Source of the DNA: Limnochordales bacterium
GTDB taxonomy: Bacteria > Bacillota > Limnochordia > Limnochordales > DUMU01
DNA length: 64,000 nucleotides
NCBI GenBank assembly: GCA_014896315.1
Contig: JADBKP010000009.1
Location: 93,202 to 157,201 of the forward strand
Reading direction: 5' to 3'
A program made the position numbers and the translations under genes. Positions 1 through 7,798 of the stretch are shown in pieces (the first letter of the stretch is position 1; every line of letters starts with the position of its first letter). The notes beneath the pieces were generated by a model. That model was not told where the DNA came from, did no database searches, and worked only from the letters and a program-made list of their open reading frames with translations.

Positions 1-14
1 AGGAGGGTCCGCCC

Positions 15-1430
15 ATGACTGAATCCGGACTGATCTGGATTGAAGCAACTTTTTACCCCGACAGCCCGTTCATGATCGGTGGGGGGTTTGAAAGTCAGAA
101 CTTGCGGGAGAGCCAAACCTTTATTCCCGGTAGCGTAATCCGTGGTGCTCTAGCCGCTCTGATCCTTGAGGCCCGGGGATGGCTGTGGCCTGCGGGTGAG
201 CTACCCGAGGCGGGATCAGACCCGCTAGCAGACCGGTTCTGCCGGACCTTCCTGGATCAACGACGGGCGGTGCGCATGACTGCCCTTTTCCCGGTTCCGC
301 AAGGGAGTCCCCGCACGAAGGAGGAGAAAGAGCCAGGTGAACGGTGGGATCGGTGGATTGGGTTCCCGATGCCGCTAACGGCCCGTCAATGCAAAGCCAA
401 CCCCGAACACGGGATTTTTGACACCGCGCTGCCCATACCGGGACACACCGGGGGGATCGGCTGCCCGCGCTGTCGGGAACGGGTGGCAAGGGCGCGAGGC
501 TGGCTGGCGTATGCCGCCCCGGCCACAGAGGAGACGCCGGAAAATGCCGCGGTCGATAGGGAGCGTCATTACCGGAAGGTTGCTCCCGCACGGCGTACGG
601 TTACGAGGGTTGGCATCAACCGGTTCACCGAAACGGCAGAAAAGGGGATGCTCTACTCGCTGCGCGTCGTAGACGACCGACATGTGGTTTACCGTGGCTT
701 CTGGCCTGCTTCTGAGGCTGCCTGGGAGGAGCTCGAAAGTCTGCTAAACGAGACGGGATGGCCTGCGGTTGCCGGTCAGAACGAGCGGGGTTGGGCGGTT
801 AAGGTAGGCGGCAACCGTGCCCGGGGCTTTGGTCGGGGCATTCTGGTTTTGCGCCGCCTCCCGGGAGCTGATCGCCCGGGCCTTCCCGGCCTGATGCAAA
901 GGGTGCAGATGGGGCAGCAAGAGCAGATCTTCCTTCTTACTCTCCAGTCGCCTTTGATACTGGGCGACATGCTCTTGGGCCGGGAATCAGAGAGCAGTAT
1001 CAGACGGTGGTGGTCGCAGGAGATTTTTGCACAGGCCGGCCTAACCCCACCGCCGGGGTGGGAGTGGGTGCCAGAGCTAAGTGTTCTGGAGTGGAGTACT
1101 GTCTCGGGCTGGTCACAGGCCTGGCGGCTGCCCAAGGCAGTCCAGCCGGCTCTGGCTGCCGGGTCCGTGCTGGCTTACCGGCTGGCGGGGACGCCTTCGG
1201 CTGCGGCGACGGCTGCGGCTGAGGCTACGGCTACGGCTGCGGAGGTGGGGCAGCAGCTCACAGCGTTCCTGGCTCAAGTGGAACGAAACGGGCTAGGATT
1301 GGAGCGATTGGCCGGATTTGGAGATGTCGTCGTCTGTCATCCATTCCATTGGGATGCGAATCCGGGCCGGGCCCGAAACCAGCGACCGGCCACGGCTACG
1401 GCGAAAGGTGGAAGGAGTGAAGTGAGTTGA
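15..1430 (+). CDS. csx10: Csx10-like RAMP protein of a type III-D CRISPR effector complex
   Basis: A 471-residue RAMP-superfamily protein, expected to be a backbone subunit of a crRNA-guided type III effector. The N-terminal half carries the RAMP glycine loop IPGSVIRG at residues 37-44 and a CPRC knuckle at 150-153 that may bind zinc. A second RAMP-like half starts near residue 300. The tail, with GFGDVVVCHPFHW, resembles the Csx10 C-terminus (family knowledge). Residues about 396-414 are an Ala/Thr run encoded by slipped GGCTAC/GGCTGC repeats. AGGAGG at 1-6 sits 8 nt before the ATG, so the start is secure. The gene overlaps the next one by TTGA, so it is operonic. Cas10 would be expected just upstream, outside the window. 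Confidence 0.8.
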   Translation: MTESGLIWIEATFYPDSPFMIGGGFESQNLRESQTFIPGSVIRGALAALILEARGWLWPAGELPEAGSDPLADRFCRTFLDQRRAVRMTALFPVPQGSPRTKEEKEPGERWDRWIGFPMPLTARQCKANPEHGIFDTALPIPGHTGGIGCPRCRERVARARGWLAYAAPATEETPENAAVDRERHYRKVAPARRTVTRVGINRFTETAEKGMLYSLRVVDDRHVVYRGFWPASEAAWEELESLLNETGWPAVAGQNERGWAVKVGGNRARGFGRGILVLRRLPGADRPGLPGLMQRVQMGQQEQIFLLTLQSPLILGDMLLGRESESSIRRWWSQEIFAQAGLTPPPGWEWVPELSVLEWSTVSGWSQAWRLPKAVQPALAAGSVLAYRLAGTPSAAATAAAEATATAAEVGQQLTAFLAQVERNGLGLERLAGFGDVVVCHPFHWDANPGRARNQRPATATAKGGRSEVS

Positions 1431-1852
1431 ACGTGCAGGCTGCAACCAACGTCAACCGCGTTCCCATAGACGACTGGATGGTAGAGCAAGCAAACGCCAT
1501 AGCGCGAGAAACAGTGTGGGACAAGAACGGCGATCAATCCGCCTCCCAGCTGAGCCGGGCGATGAAGGTGGCACTGGCCGCACCTACTCGCCGCGTTCTC
1601 GAACACTGGATCCGCTACCAGTGGGCTCGGGAAACCTCGCAAGACTTGTGGCAGAAGCGGTCGGGCAACAGCACGATAGCCCAGCGTGTGATCTCCGTCC
1701 TCAACCAGCTTCCGCAAAAGCTGCAAAGCGACCCGCGGGCTACGACGGTCACGGAAGCCGAAGTGATGCAGGCGGCCGCTCGCTTCTTCGGGTACCTGCG
1801 CCGCTCGATCATCGCAGCCGCCAAGGGCAAGCTGGCGCCGGGGGAGGTGTGA
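1427..1852 (+). CDS. Small-subunit (Cas11/Csm2/Cmr5-like) protein of the type III complex
   Basis: A 141-residue, mostly helical, basic protein with no transmembrane segment. Size, helical character and position between Csx10 and a Csm3-like gene match the small (Cas11) subunit that lines the crRNA-target duplex in type III complexes. I see no diagnostic motif, so the call rests on context and length. The TTG start overlaps the upstream stop (TTGA); GTG at 1433 is an alternative. The stop lies 3 bases before the next GTG start, so translation is probably coupled. Confidence 0.6.
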   Translation: MNVQAATNVNRVPIDDWMVEQANAIARETVWDKNGDQSASQLSRAMKVALAAPTRRVLEHWIRYQWARETSQDLWQKRSGNSTIAQRVISVLNQLPQKLQSDPRATTVTEAEVMQAAARFFGYLRRSIIAAAKGKLAPGEV

Positions 1853-1855
1853 GCC

Positions 1856-2719
1856 GTGCGTGATTATACGGATGTCTGGGGCAGATTCCAGCGCCGCGTC
1901 ATCATCAAAGCAGAGCTGGTTACCGTCACCGGCCTGCGCATCGGAGCCGGGGGCGAGAGTTATCTTCCCAGTGCTACTGACCTGCCGATTCTCAAGCAAA
2001 ACGGCGTGCCCTACATCCCGGGCTCATCGCTGCGCGGCCCGTTGCGGGCCGAAGTCGAACGGTTGGTTCGTACTGTCGAACCCGGGCCGACGGGTGGCGG
2101 ATACGGAGCGTGCGATCCTCTGTATGATCGTGCTTGTGGCGGTCGCGATGCGGCGAAGGCTGCCGGGCAGTCTCTCGATCCGGAGTCGGTTTGGAATAGC
2201 AGCTGCAGGGTGTGCCGCATATTCGGGTCACAACGGCTCGCCTCTCGCCTGCGCGTACGCGACCTTCCTCTCATCGACCGGACGGGCGGCAAGGGGCCTT
2301 GGTTTGACCTGCGGGACGGTGTGGCTATCGATCGGGAAAAGGAGACGGCGGCTAGCGGCCTCAAGTTTGATTTCGAAGTCGTCGTTCCGGGTCAGGCTTT
2401 TGCGCTGGAGATGGTGGGCGAAAATCTAGCCGATGATGAACTGGGCCTGGTTGCCTATGCTCTCAAGGAGCTTCACGAGCAGCGCTTGCCCATCGGGGGC
2501 TTCAAGGGGCGCGGTTTGGGCCGGGTACGCCTCGACAGCTTGTCGGTACAGGTCATCGATGGGATACGGGACCTGAAGCAATTCTCCCGAACGAACGGGG
2601 CAAGTCCGGCTCCGCTTCGGGATGATCAGGCCTGGGCGATGCTGGAGCGCTGGATTAACTCTTTCTGGGAGCAAGTCGGAGAGCCGGCCGGTAAGGCTGC
2701 GGGAGGAGCGATGCAGTAA
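1856..2719 (+). CDS. Csm3-like Cas7 RAMP subunit, probable target-RNA nuclease
   Basis: A 287-residue Cas7-type RAMP. YIPGSSLRG (residues 53-61) is the signature loop. Just upstream, ATDLPILK places Asp42 where Csm3 carries its catalytic Asp (AVDSPVIK in studied Csm3 proteins), so this subunit is a good candidate for cutting target RNA. A CRVC-IFGS cysteine cluster near residue 120 and the glycine-rich FKGRGLGRV near residue 220 are typical of the family. The GTG start has GGAGGT 7 nt upstream. The last base of its stop codon is the first base of the next start codon. Csm3 versus Csx7 naming is uncertain; the RAMP call is firm. Confidence 0.8.
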   Translation: MRDYTDVWGRFQRRVIIKAELVTVTGLRIGAGGESYLPSATDLPILKQNGVPYIPGSSLRGPLRAEVERLVRTVEPGPTGGGYGACDPLYDRACGGRDAAKAAGQSLDPESVWNSSCRVCRIFGSQRLASRLRVRDLPLIDRTGGKGPWFDLRDGVAIDREKETAASGLKFDFEVVVPGQAFALEMVGENLADDELGLVAYALKELHEQRLPIGGFKGRGLGRVRLDSLSVQVIDGIRDLKQFSRTNGASPAPLRDDQAWAMLERWINSFWEQVGEPAGKAAGGAMQ

Positions 2720-3732
2720 TGCATGGACGGCTGTATAACCAGGCGACATTTCACATCGCGCTGCGGCCCCGTACCCCCTTGCTGATCAAGGCCGGACAGG
2801 GTCAGGAGGCGCTCGATCCAACCCTGCCGGATATGTCCTTTGTCCGTACGCTGCGCGGGGGCACAGGGGAGCCGAGGGAAGAGATCTTTATTCCCGGTTC
2901 GAGCTTGCGGGGGGTCGTTCGCGCCCATGCTGAGCGCCTGCTGCGCACGGTCAAGCCGGGTGCAGCCTGCAATCCTCTGGTCCGCGACCCGCAGAAGAGC
3001 GGTACGTTGCGTCCCGCCTGCTCGCCGGAGGGGAGAAACGAGGACGAGGATGACGAGGGCCGGCAGAGCCGCGCCGGTGCCCCCCAGGCTTACCAGCAGT
3101 CATGCTACGCCTGCCGGCTTTTCGGCAACACCAGCATCGCCAGCCGTGTCCGGTTTTCCGACTTCTTCCTGGCGGGAGCTGGGGAGGCCGCGGCGGCTGG
3201 CGTTCCGGCGCCGCTTACGGAGACTCGCTACGGCGTGGCCATCGACCGGGTGACAGGTGCTGTCGCTCACGGGCCCTTCGAACTGGAGACGGTCACAGAC
3301 GCGCTCTTTACCGGCCTGGTTGAGGTGCGCAACTTCACCGTCGGCCAGTTCGGTTTGCTGGCGGCTGCGCTGCTCGACTTGAGCGACGGGTACGTGGCCA
3401 TGGGTTACGGAAAGTCACGGGGGCTTGGCCTCGTCGAGCTCATCTTCCTGAACCTGAAGCTTCGTTACGGGCCCCGTACCCCGCTTGAGCCGAGAAGGTT
3501 GTGGGGGGTGGGAGATCTGGCTCCGGCGGAGGTTCTGGAGGCCTACGGGCTGCGGAAACTGGCTCAGCACGACCACCTGGAGATAGACGCGCCTGCCGGC
3601 GACAGCCAGACGGCAAGCTCCGGAGAGCTAACCACCGCTCCCCGTTTTCTGGCGACCATCGAGTTGAAGGGCGAGCAGGTACGGTCGCTTCTCGAAAAGG
3701 CGACCAGCCGCTGGGTGGAGGAAGTACAATGA
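2719..3732 (+). CDS. Second Cas7-type RAMP subunit (Csx7/Csm3-like)
   Basis: A 337-residue RAMP with the loop FIPGSSLRGVVRAH near residues 56-69 and a CYACRLFGNTSIASRVRFSD segment equivalent to the cysteine/FG block of its upstream neighbour. Between them is an acidic, probably disordered insert (NEDEDDEGRQSR). The glycine-rich MGYGKSRGLGLVEL follows. A PDMSF segment before the loop puts an Asp near the catalytic position, so this could be a second cleaving subunit at 6-nt spacing, as expected for Cas7 repeats. The ATG overlaps the upstream TAA by one base, and its own stop overlaps the next start (ATGA). Confidence 0.75.
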   Translation: MHGRLYNQATFHIALRPRTPLLIKAGQGQEALDPTLPDMSFVRTLRGGTGEPREEIFIPGSSLRGVVRAHAERLLRTVKPGAACNPLVRDPQKSGTLRPACSPEGRNEDEDDEGRQSRAGAPQAYQQSCYACRLFGNTSIASRVRFSDFFLAGAGEAAAAGVPAPLTETRYGVAIDRVTGAVAHGPFELETVTDALFTGLVEVRNFTVGQFGLLAAALLDLSDGYVAMGYGKSRGLGLVELIFLNLKLRYGPRTPLEPRRLWGVGDLAPAEVLEAYGLRKLAQHDHLEIDAPAGDSQTASSGELTTAPRFLATIELKGEQVRSLLEKATSRWVEEVQ

Positions 3733-4343
3733 CAGGTCAGGCAGCTGGCTTTCTGATTCGGCATACGTTCACCGGCGAAAACGCAGCCCGGTCTGGTTTG
3801 AACCGCCTTACTCAGATCTGCGAGACGGTGCTGTCCGGTCAAGACAAGTGGTGGTACGCGTGGAACGAAGTAGAGCTTGCCCTGCCTGACATACTGACAG
3901 ACCCTGCGCAGTTCTACCACGAGCCGGCCTGGGAGCGGATCGTGGTCTTTTCAAGGCTTCTAGAGGTACGTTTGCAGCGGTTATCAGATATGTGGGCGGA
4001 AGTCGTGATCCTGACGGAAGATCCTGCTTTGAGGCAACAACTGGCCGGCCCGCAGGCTGAGGTGACGGATTTCCGTGTGATTCGCGACTCGACACGCTTT
4101 TTGGCCTTCAGCAGACTTTCGTTGCGGACCGGTGAGAAACAGGTCAGAGTTGCGTGGGGGGCAGTGCGATTTCCCCGCGTGGTTCAGACCGGTTTGTCTC
4201 CAGATCCCAGTAAGACGAGTGAACTGCCTTCAATTCAAGTAAAGCAGTACTACAACGATTCAGGAGAGCTGGTCGTCACCCGATACGTTGCCTGGGGTGA
4301 TCGGGGTGGCAGCGGTGAACACCAGCAGGGGGTGTCCCGATGA
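3729..4343 (+). CDS. csx19: Csx19-like protein of the III-D operon
   Basis: A 204-residue soluble protein without RAMP glycine loops. The order WWYAWNEVELALPDI, then ARG-type FRVIRDSTRFLAF, then VAWGAVRF, then IQVKQYYNDSGELVVTRYV resembles the Csx19 (TIGR03984) family, which accompanies Csx10 in III-D loci. This is pattern similarity seen by eye, not an alignment. The start is the ATG in the ATGA overlap with the previous gene, with GGAGG 7 nt upstream. The stop again overlaps the next gene by ATGA. Its molecular role in the complex is not known to me. Confidence 0.5.
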   Translation: MTGQAAGFLIRHTFTGENAARSGLNRLTQICETVLSGQDKWWYAWNEVELALPDILTDPAQFYHEPAWERIVVFSRLLEVRLQRLSDMWAEVVILTEDPALRQQLAGPQAEVTDFRVIRDSTRFLAFSRLSLRTGEKQVRVAWGAVRFPRVVQTGLSPDPSKTSELPSIQVKQYYNDSGELVVTRYVAWGDRGGSGEHQQGVSR

Positions 4344-5446
4344 TGCGCAGTCAAAACGGCATACCGGACGGCATACCGGTCCAGAAGCCTTACGATTTCG
4401 TGCCGTGGGGAGTACAGGAGCCCCACCGGACCCCACCCACCCGTGACGGCCACTCGGTGCTGGCCGATGGAAATGGTGGCCGGGCAGGGAGAGTTGATTT
4501 TACCATCATCACGAAAGAGGTTGTGCACGTCGGCAACGGCAGGTACGGGTTCGTGACGGTGAATAAAGACGAGTGGCTGGTGGGGATGGCGGTGGGGGCA
4601 CGCCGCTGGGTTATCGTTCAGGGCAACAGCGGCGGGGAGGCGAGAGAGGTTTCGCTGCCCGTGATTCCTGGTTCGACCCTGAAGGGGGTCATCAGGTCCG
4701 TTGCCGAGGCGTTGAGCGGTTCGTGCGCGGTGGCGTTGGGGCCGAACACGCGCCCGTCGGCGGGCCGATTCCGACCCTGCCGGCGTGTTGACCAGCTGTG
4801 CCCTTGCTGCCGGCTCTTTGGGACGACTGCGTATGCCGGGCACTTCCAGGTACAGGACGTAACGGCGGCGGACCGCAGCGCTATGGGAGTGTACCGCATG
4901 CCGTTGTTGTGGAAGCCGGGCGGGGGTCGCGGGTTGCCGGAACGCTACCGGGCTGTCGGCACACCGGGGCTGGTTGGCCGGAAATTCTACTTCCACCGTC
5001 GTCATGCAAAAGGAGGAAGCGATCCCCGGCTGGTGATCAAGCCGAATGTGCAGCTGTCCGGGCGTATCCTCTTCGACAACGTGGAATTGGCCGAGCTTGG
5101 CTTGTTGGTGGCTGCTATGGGGTGTGCGCCCGGCCGGTCGTTCCCGATTAAGCTGGGCGCGGGCAAACCCGTGGGCATGGGGAGTGTCGAGTGCCGGATA
5201 GATCGCGTGGTCTTGTTTGGCGGAGCGCGGGGTGCTGATGCGTCCGTTTCGCCATTCGCCGGACGCCTCGGGGGAGAGCGGCACCAAGTATTTGAAGGAG
5301 AGGCATTGGGTGAACTGTTGCAGCGGGCGGTTCAGGAGGCAATGGAGCAGAACCCTCCGCTCGTAATACCGTCTCAGCTGGAACGGCTTCGCCAAATCTG
5401 GTCGCCCGAGGGGCTGGAGAAAGAAGCTTCGGCCGGCCCGTATTGA
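4340..5446 (+). CDS. RAMP-superfamily effector subunit (Cas7/Csm5-like)
   Basis: A 368-residue RAMP. After a 50-residue poorly conserved leader comes a ferredoxin-like start (VDFTIITKEVVHVGNG), the loop LPVIPGSTLKGVIRS, a CRRVDQLCPCCRLFGT cysteine cluster, and the glycine-rich KLGAGKPVGMGSVE. Unlike the two preceding RAMPs I see no clear Asp at the catalytic position before the loop, so it may be structural, for example the crRNA 3'-end or capping subunit. It is the last gene of the tightly overlapping block; a tandem repeat separates it from the next gene. ATG at 4343 is an alternative start. Confidence 0.7.
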   Translation: MMRSQNGIPDGIPVQKPYDFVPWGVQEPHRTPPTRDGHSVLADGNGGRAGRVDFTIITKEVVHVGNGRYGFVTVNKDEWLVGMAVGARRWVIVQGNSGGEAREVSLPVIPGSTLKGVIRSVAEALSGSCAVALGPNTRPSAGRFRPCRRVDQLCPCCRLFGTTAYAGHFQVQDVTAADRSAMGVYRMPLLWKPGGGRGLPERYRAVGTPGLVGRKFYFHRRHAKGGSDPRLVIKPNVQLSGRILFDNVELAELGLLVAAMGCAPGRSFPIKLGAGKPVGMGSVECRIDRVVLFGGARGADASVSPFAGRLGGERHQVFEGEALGELLQRAVQEAMEQNPPLVIPSQLERLRQIWSPEGLEKEASAGPY

Positions 5447-5456
5447 TGAGAGGTTC

Positions 5457-5526
5457 GAGAGGCTCAGTTCGCGAGGTTCAGTCGGAGAGGTTCAGTGCGA
5501 GAGGTTCGGTCGGAGAGTTTCACTCT
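5457..5526. repeat. 14-nt tandem repeat, five units
   Basis: Five consecutive 14-nt units of the form GAGAGGTTCAGTCG, with one to a few changes each, plus a partial unit at 5448-5456. They fill the gap between the last RAMP gene and the small gene at 5559. The repeat ends 32 bases before that gene's start. There is no obvious hairpin. Confidence 0.8.
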
Positions 5527-5558
5527 ACCCGATGAACTAGCGGAGGGAGCGACGTTTC

Positions 5559-6005
5559 ATGCTGAATGGCCAGGATCGTCAAGGCAGTTCGGGCGGCGCT
5601 GGCGCGCACGGCGCGGCCACGGGAGTTTCGGCGCAGTCTCGAGGAGCCGAACCGGGGGTAGGTGAATGGGAAGCCATCGTGCGGGAAGCCGAAAGGCTTG
5701 CGCCCAGGCTGATGCCGGCAGACAAGACCTGGGATGTAGTCGGTGAGGCAAAGAGAATACCCGACGTCCTCAAATCGTTCGGCTATGACGAGGATAAACT
5801 GGCGAAGTATCTGCACATCATGGCCACCAACGCCCCGCCGCGCAGCAAAAAGACGGAGAAGCAGTATCAAGAGATTGAACGGATCTGGCGTTCGTGGGCC
5901 GGTACTTGCCCTCTGACACCGCAGGCGAAGGCGAAAGCGTGGGCATGGGCGGTGCGTATCGCGACGTACACCAACGTCTTCGGGCGCGGCTCACAGGTTA
6001 GATGA
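5559..6005 (+). CDS. Hypothetical small protein at the end of the type III operon
   Basis: 148 residues. The first 35 are Gly/Ala/Ser-rich low complexity; the rest looks helical and basic (DEDKLAKYLHIMATN, KKTEKQYQEIERIW, then an Ala/Trp-rich AKAKAWAWAVRIA). I do not recognise it. Position and helical make-up allow a second Cas11-like small subunit or an operon-specific accessory, but no motif proves either. The ATG has GGAGGG 12-17 nt upstream, rather far. It is co-directional with the effector operon, separated by 112 bp holding the 14-nt repeat. Confidence 0.5.
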   Translation: MLNGQDRQGSSGGAGAHGAATGVSAQSRGAEPGVGEWEAIVREAERLAPRLMPADKTWDVVGEAKRIPDVLKSFGYDEDKLAKYLHIMATNAPPRSKKTEKQYQEIERIWRSWAGTCPLTPQAKAKAWAWAVRIATYTNVFGRGSQVR

Positions 6006-6139
6006 GGCGAGTGAGGCGGTGCATACGCCGTTGAAGGAGGGGAAGGAGCGTTGGGCACGGTGTCCGCGACGCCGGAAACCGTGTGGCGGCTGCCCTGTCC
6101 AGCGCCGAAAAGGCTGTGGGACTGGGCTGTGTCCCGTTT

Positions 6140-7036
6140 CTAGTGCCTCGCTCGCTTGCCGGTCGCCCGGTAGATGTAGCGCTCGCTGGCGTCAACGAGG
6201 TAGTGCAGAACGGGGTCGTCTAGGTACACCGTGCGCAAGGGCAACTGCGGCGCTTCCTTGATCTTGGCGAGCATTCCCGTGAGCGTCAAATCTTCTGGGT
6301 GGATCGTGATCAAAGTCACGCCGTGGTCGTGGCTGATCGCCTTCTTAATGTAATCCCGGGCCCTTGTTTGGCCGACCTGCTCGGAATGGGGGAAATGGTC
6401 GGTCACCCGATAGTGCTGCGGGCCGTTGAACTCGAAGGCTACGCTCCCCCCTTCGCATGTGGCATACCATCGGTCGTACTCCAGGTGTTCACCGGTCGCC
6501 GGGTTGCACAGAAACCCGGGTCGAGCGTTGTCGTCGTATTCGGATAGATCGACGAGCAAAGTCAGCCACTCTTTCATCAGCGCTTCGCCGATGTGGGGCG
6601 CACGGTCGAGGCGCTTTTGCACTTGCTCGAGTTCACGCCAGCGTTCTGCCAGGGCAGGGTAGCACAGGGTGAACCGCGTGCTGTGTGCGCCATCCGGCTC
6701 GACGCTCAACCACCCGTGTCTTACCAGTTCACGGGTATACCGGTAGAAAGTGTGGCGCTCAATGCCCAGTTCACGGGCGAGTTTTGCCTGGCTGATGGTG
6801 ATTGTCTTGACTTGCACTGGCGTGCGAGTCCGCCCCTGACCGGGCGTGACCACTTGAGTCTGCTCCTGGCAGCGCGAGAGAAGTGCCAGGTAAATCAGTT
6901 TGGCGATGGGGGCGATCCCGGCAGTGATCAGGTCGACTGGTGCGGGGATCTCGAACCATCGGTAACTGAGCCCCCTGTTTTTCCGCGGGCTCTGGCCTGC
7001 GGCCTGTCGCTGCGGTTTCTTGACCGAACCGTCCAT
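6140..7036 (-). CDS. Winged-helix protein fused to a Vsr-like/PD-(D/E)XK endonuclease domain
   Basis: 298 residues, facing the CRISPR operon. The first half looks like a replication-initiator or phage-type winged helix: APIAKLIYLALLSRC, then ITISQAKLARELGIERHTFYRYTRELVRHGWL. The second half has FEFNGPQHYR followed by RDYIKKAISHDHGVTLITIHPEDL. This E-x-N-G-x-Q-H / R-D-x-x-K-K order is typical of Vsr-like endonuclease folds (family knowledge). The ATG at 7036 has AAGAAGG 5 nt upstream; an in-frame GTG at 7060 would add 8 residues but has no ribosome site. It could be a sequence-specific nuclease or regulator of a mobile element or defence locus. Confidence 0.55.
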   Translation of the reverse strand: MDGSVKKPQRQAAGQSPRKNRGLSYRWFEIPAPVDLITAGIAPIAKLIYLALLSRCQEQTQVVTPGQGRTRTPVQVKTITISQAKLARELGIERHTFYRYTRELVRHGWLSVEPDGAHSTRFTLCYPALAERWRELEQVQKRLDRAPHIGEALMKEWLTLLVDLSEYDDNARPGFLCNPATGEHLEYDRWYATCEGGSVAFEFNGPQHYRVTDHFPHSEQVGQTRARDYIKKAISHDHGVTLITIHPEDLTLTGMLAKIKEAPQLPLRTVYLDDPVLHYLVDASERYIYRATGKRARH

Positions 7037-7164
7037 GGCAACCTTCTTCACCGTCCTCACCGGCTGGGTGCGCCGTGGCTCAAGCCGTCACTCAAGACGG
7101 GCGCTAAGCGCTATATGGCCCGCAAACAGTTCCCCGAGAACATGAGCCATACCTAGGAGGGCGT

Positions 7165-7195
7165 CCACAATATGTATAATATGGCATACATTGGC
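7165..7195 (-). promoter_or_regulatory. AT-rich inverted repeat upstream of the winged-helix nuclease gene
   Basis: ATGTAT (7172-7177) and ATACAT (7186-7191) form an inverted repeat with an 8-base loop, embedded in the only AT-rich stretch of this gap, which includes TATAAT-like hexamers on both strands. It suits a promoter/operator for the divergent gene. No expression evidence. Confidence 0.35.
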
Positions 7196-7199
7196 AGAC

Positions 7200-7480
7200 A
7201 CGTCCAGGGGGGAGGGTGAGGCAGGTACAAAAACTACCCGGCCCCGGCAAACGACCGGGTGAAAAAAGTACCTGCTGGCCGGAAAGGAGTGCCAGCCGGT
7301 TGACTCCCGGGGTGCGGTCGCAACCGGTGCAAGCGCTCAAGCTGGGCGTTTGTAGGCGCTCCCACCCGACCTCCCCGAACCGGAGTCGCCCCGGCTTAAC
7401 CTCGGCGGGTGGTGGGAACGTTCCCACCAACGGGCCGGGTAGTTTTTCTACCTACCCCAGTGCGAAGGCCGGGTATAAAT
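7200..7480. repeat. Non-coding element, copy A (homologous to 9186-9475)
   Basis: This gap (7061-7798) has no convincing gene. It holds an ordered set of blocks also found at 9186-9475. ACTACCCGG lies at 7233, GGGTGAAAAAA at 7257, CGCAACCGGTGCAAGCGCT at 7319 and TGGGAACGTTCCCA at 7413; the offsets are 24, 62 and 94 nt, against 24, 62 and 93 nt in copy B. Several blocks can fold as hairpins with A- or T-rich loops (for example GGGTAG with CTACCC around 7437-7455). It lies about 320 nt upstream of the ABC pseudogene, as copy B lies upstream of an intact ABC gene. It could be a structured leader RNA or a duplicated regulatory region. From 7480 to 7798 I see nothing I can name. Confidence 0.6.
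7411..7428. promoter_or_regulatory. Perfect 18-bp palindrome, LacI-family-type operator candidate
   Basis: GGTGGGAACGTTCCCACC reads the same on both strands. The core with a central CG resembles LacI/GalR-family operators (family knowledge). The same core recurs at 9389 and, with one change, at 15960. Confidence 0.4.
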
Positions 7481-7798
7481 ATCACCTGTCGGCCAAGTGA
7501 CCAGTGCACAGACCGCCAAGTGACTGGTGAACAGCCTGCGAGAGGACTGGTTGAGTGCCTGCCAGGTAACTGCAACTGGTCACTGGCTAACAGCAAACCC
7601 TCGGGCTCGGCCAATGGGGCAGGTCAGGAAGCGAGCTCGGCGGCCCTGCGCTGTAGCCTAGCGCCTGCGCCCGCTGATTCCACCTTGCCAAGTGTCCCGG
7701 CCGGGGAGTTGCGGGGTCACAATGCAGGGATCGCCCCCAGTTCGACGGAACAAAGGCGTGGTGCAGGCCAACGGTAGGTAAGCGGCGCGACAACCGGC

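Noticed and set aside
4250..5395. 381-codon minus-strand open frame
   Set aside because: Antisense to the RAMP gene at 4340-5446; the product is Arg/His/Pro-rich noise.
5448..5526. Tandem 14-nt repeat as a CRISPR-like array
   Set aside because: Units are contiguous with no spacers and far too short.
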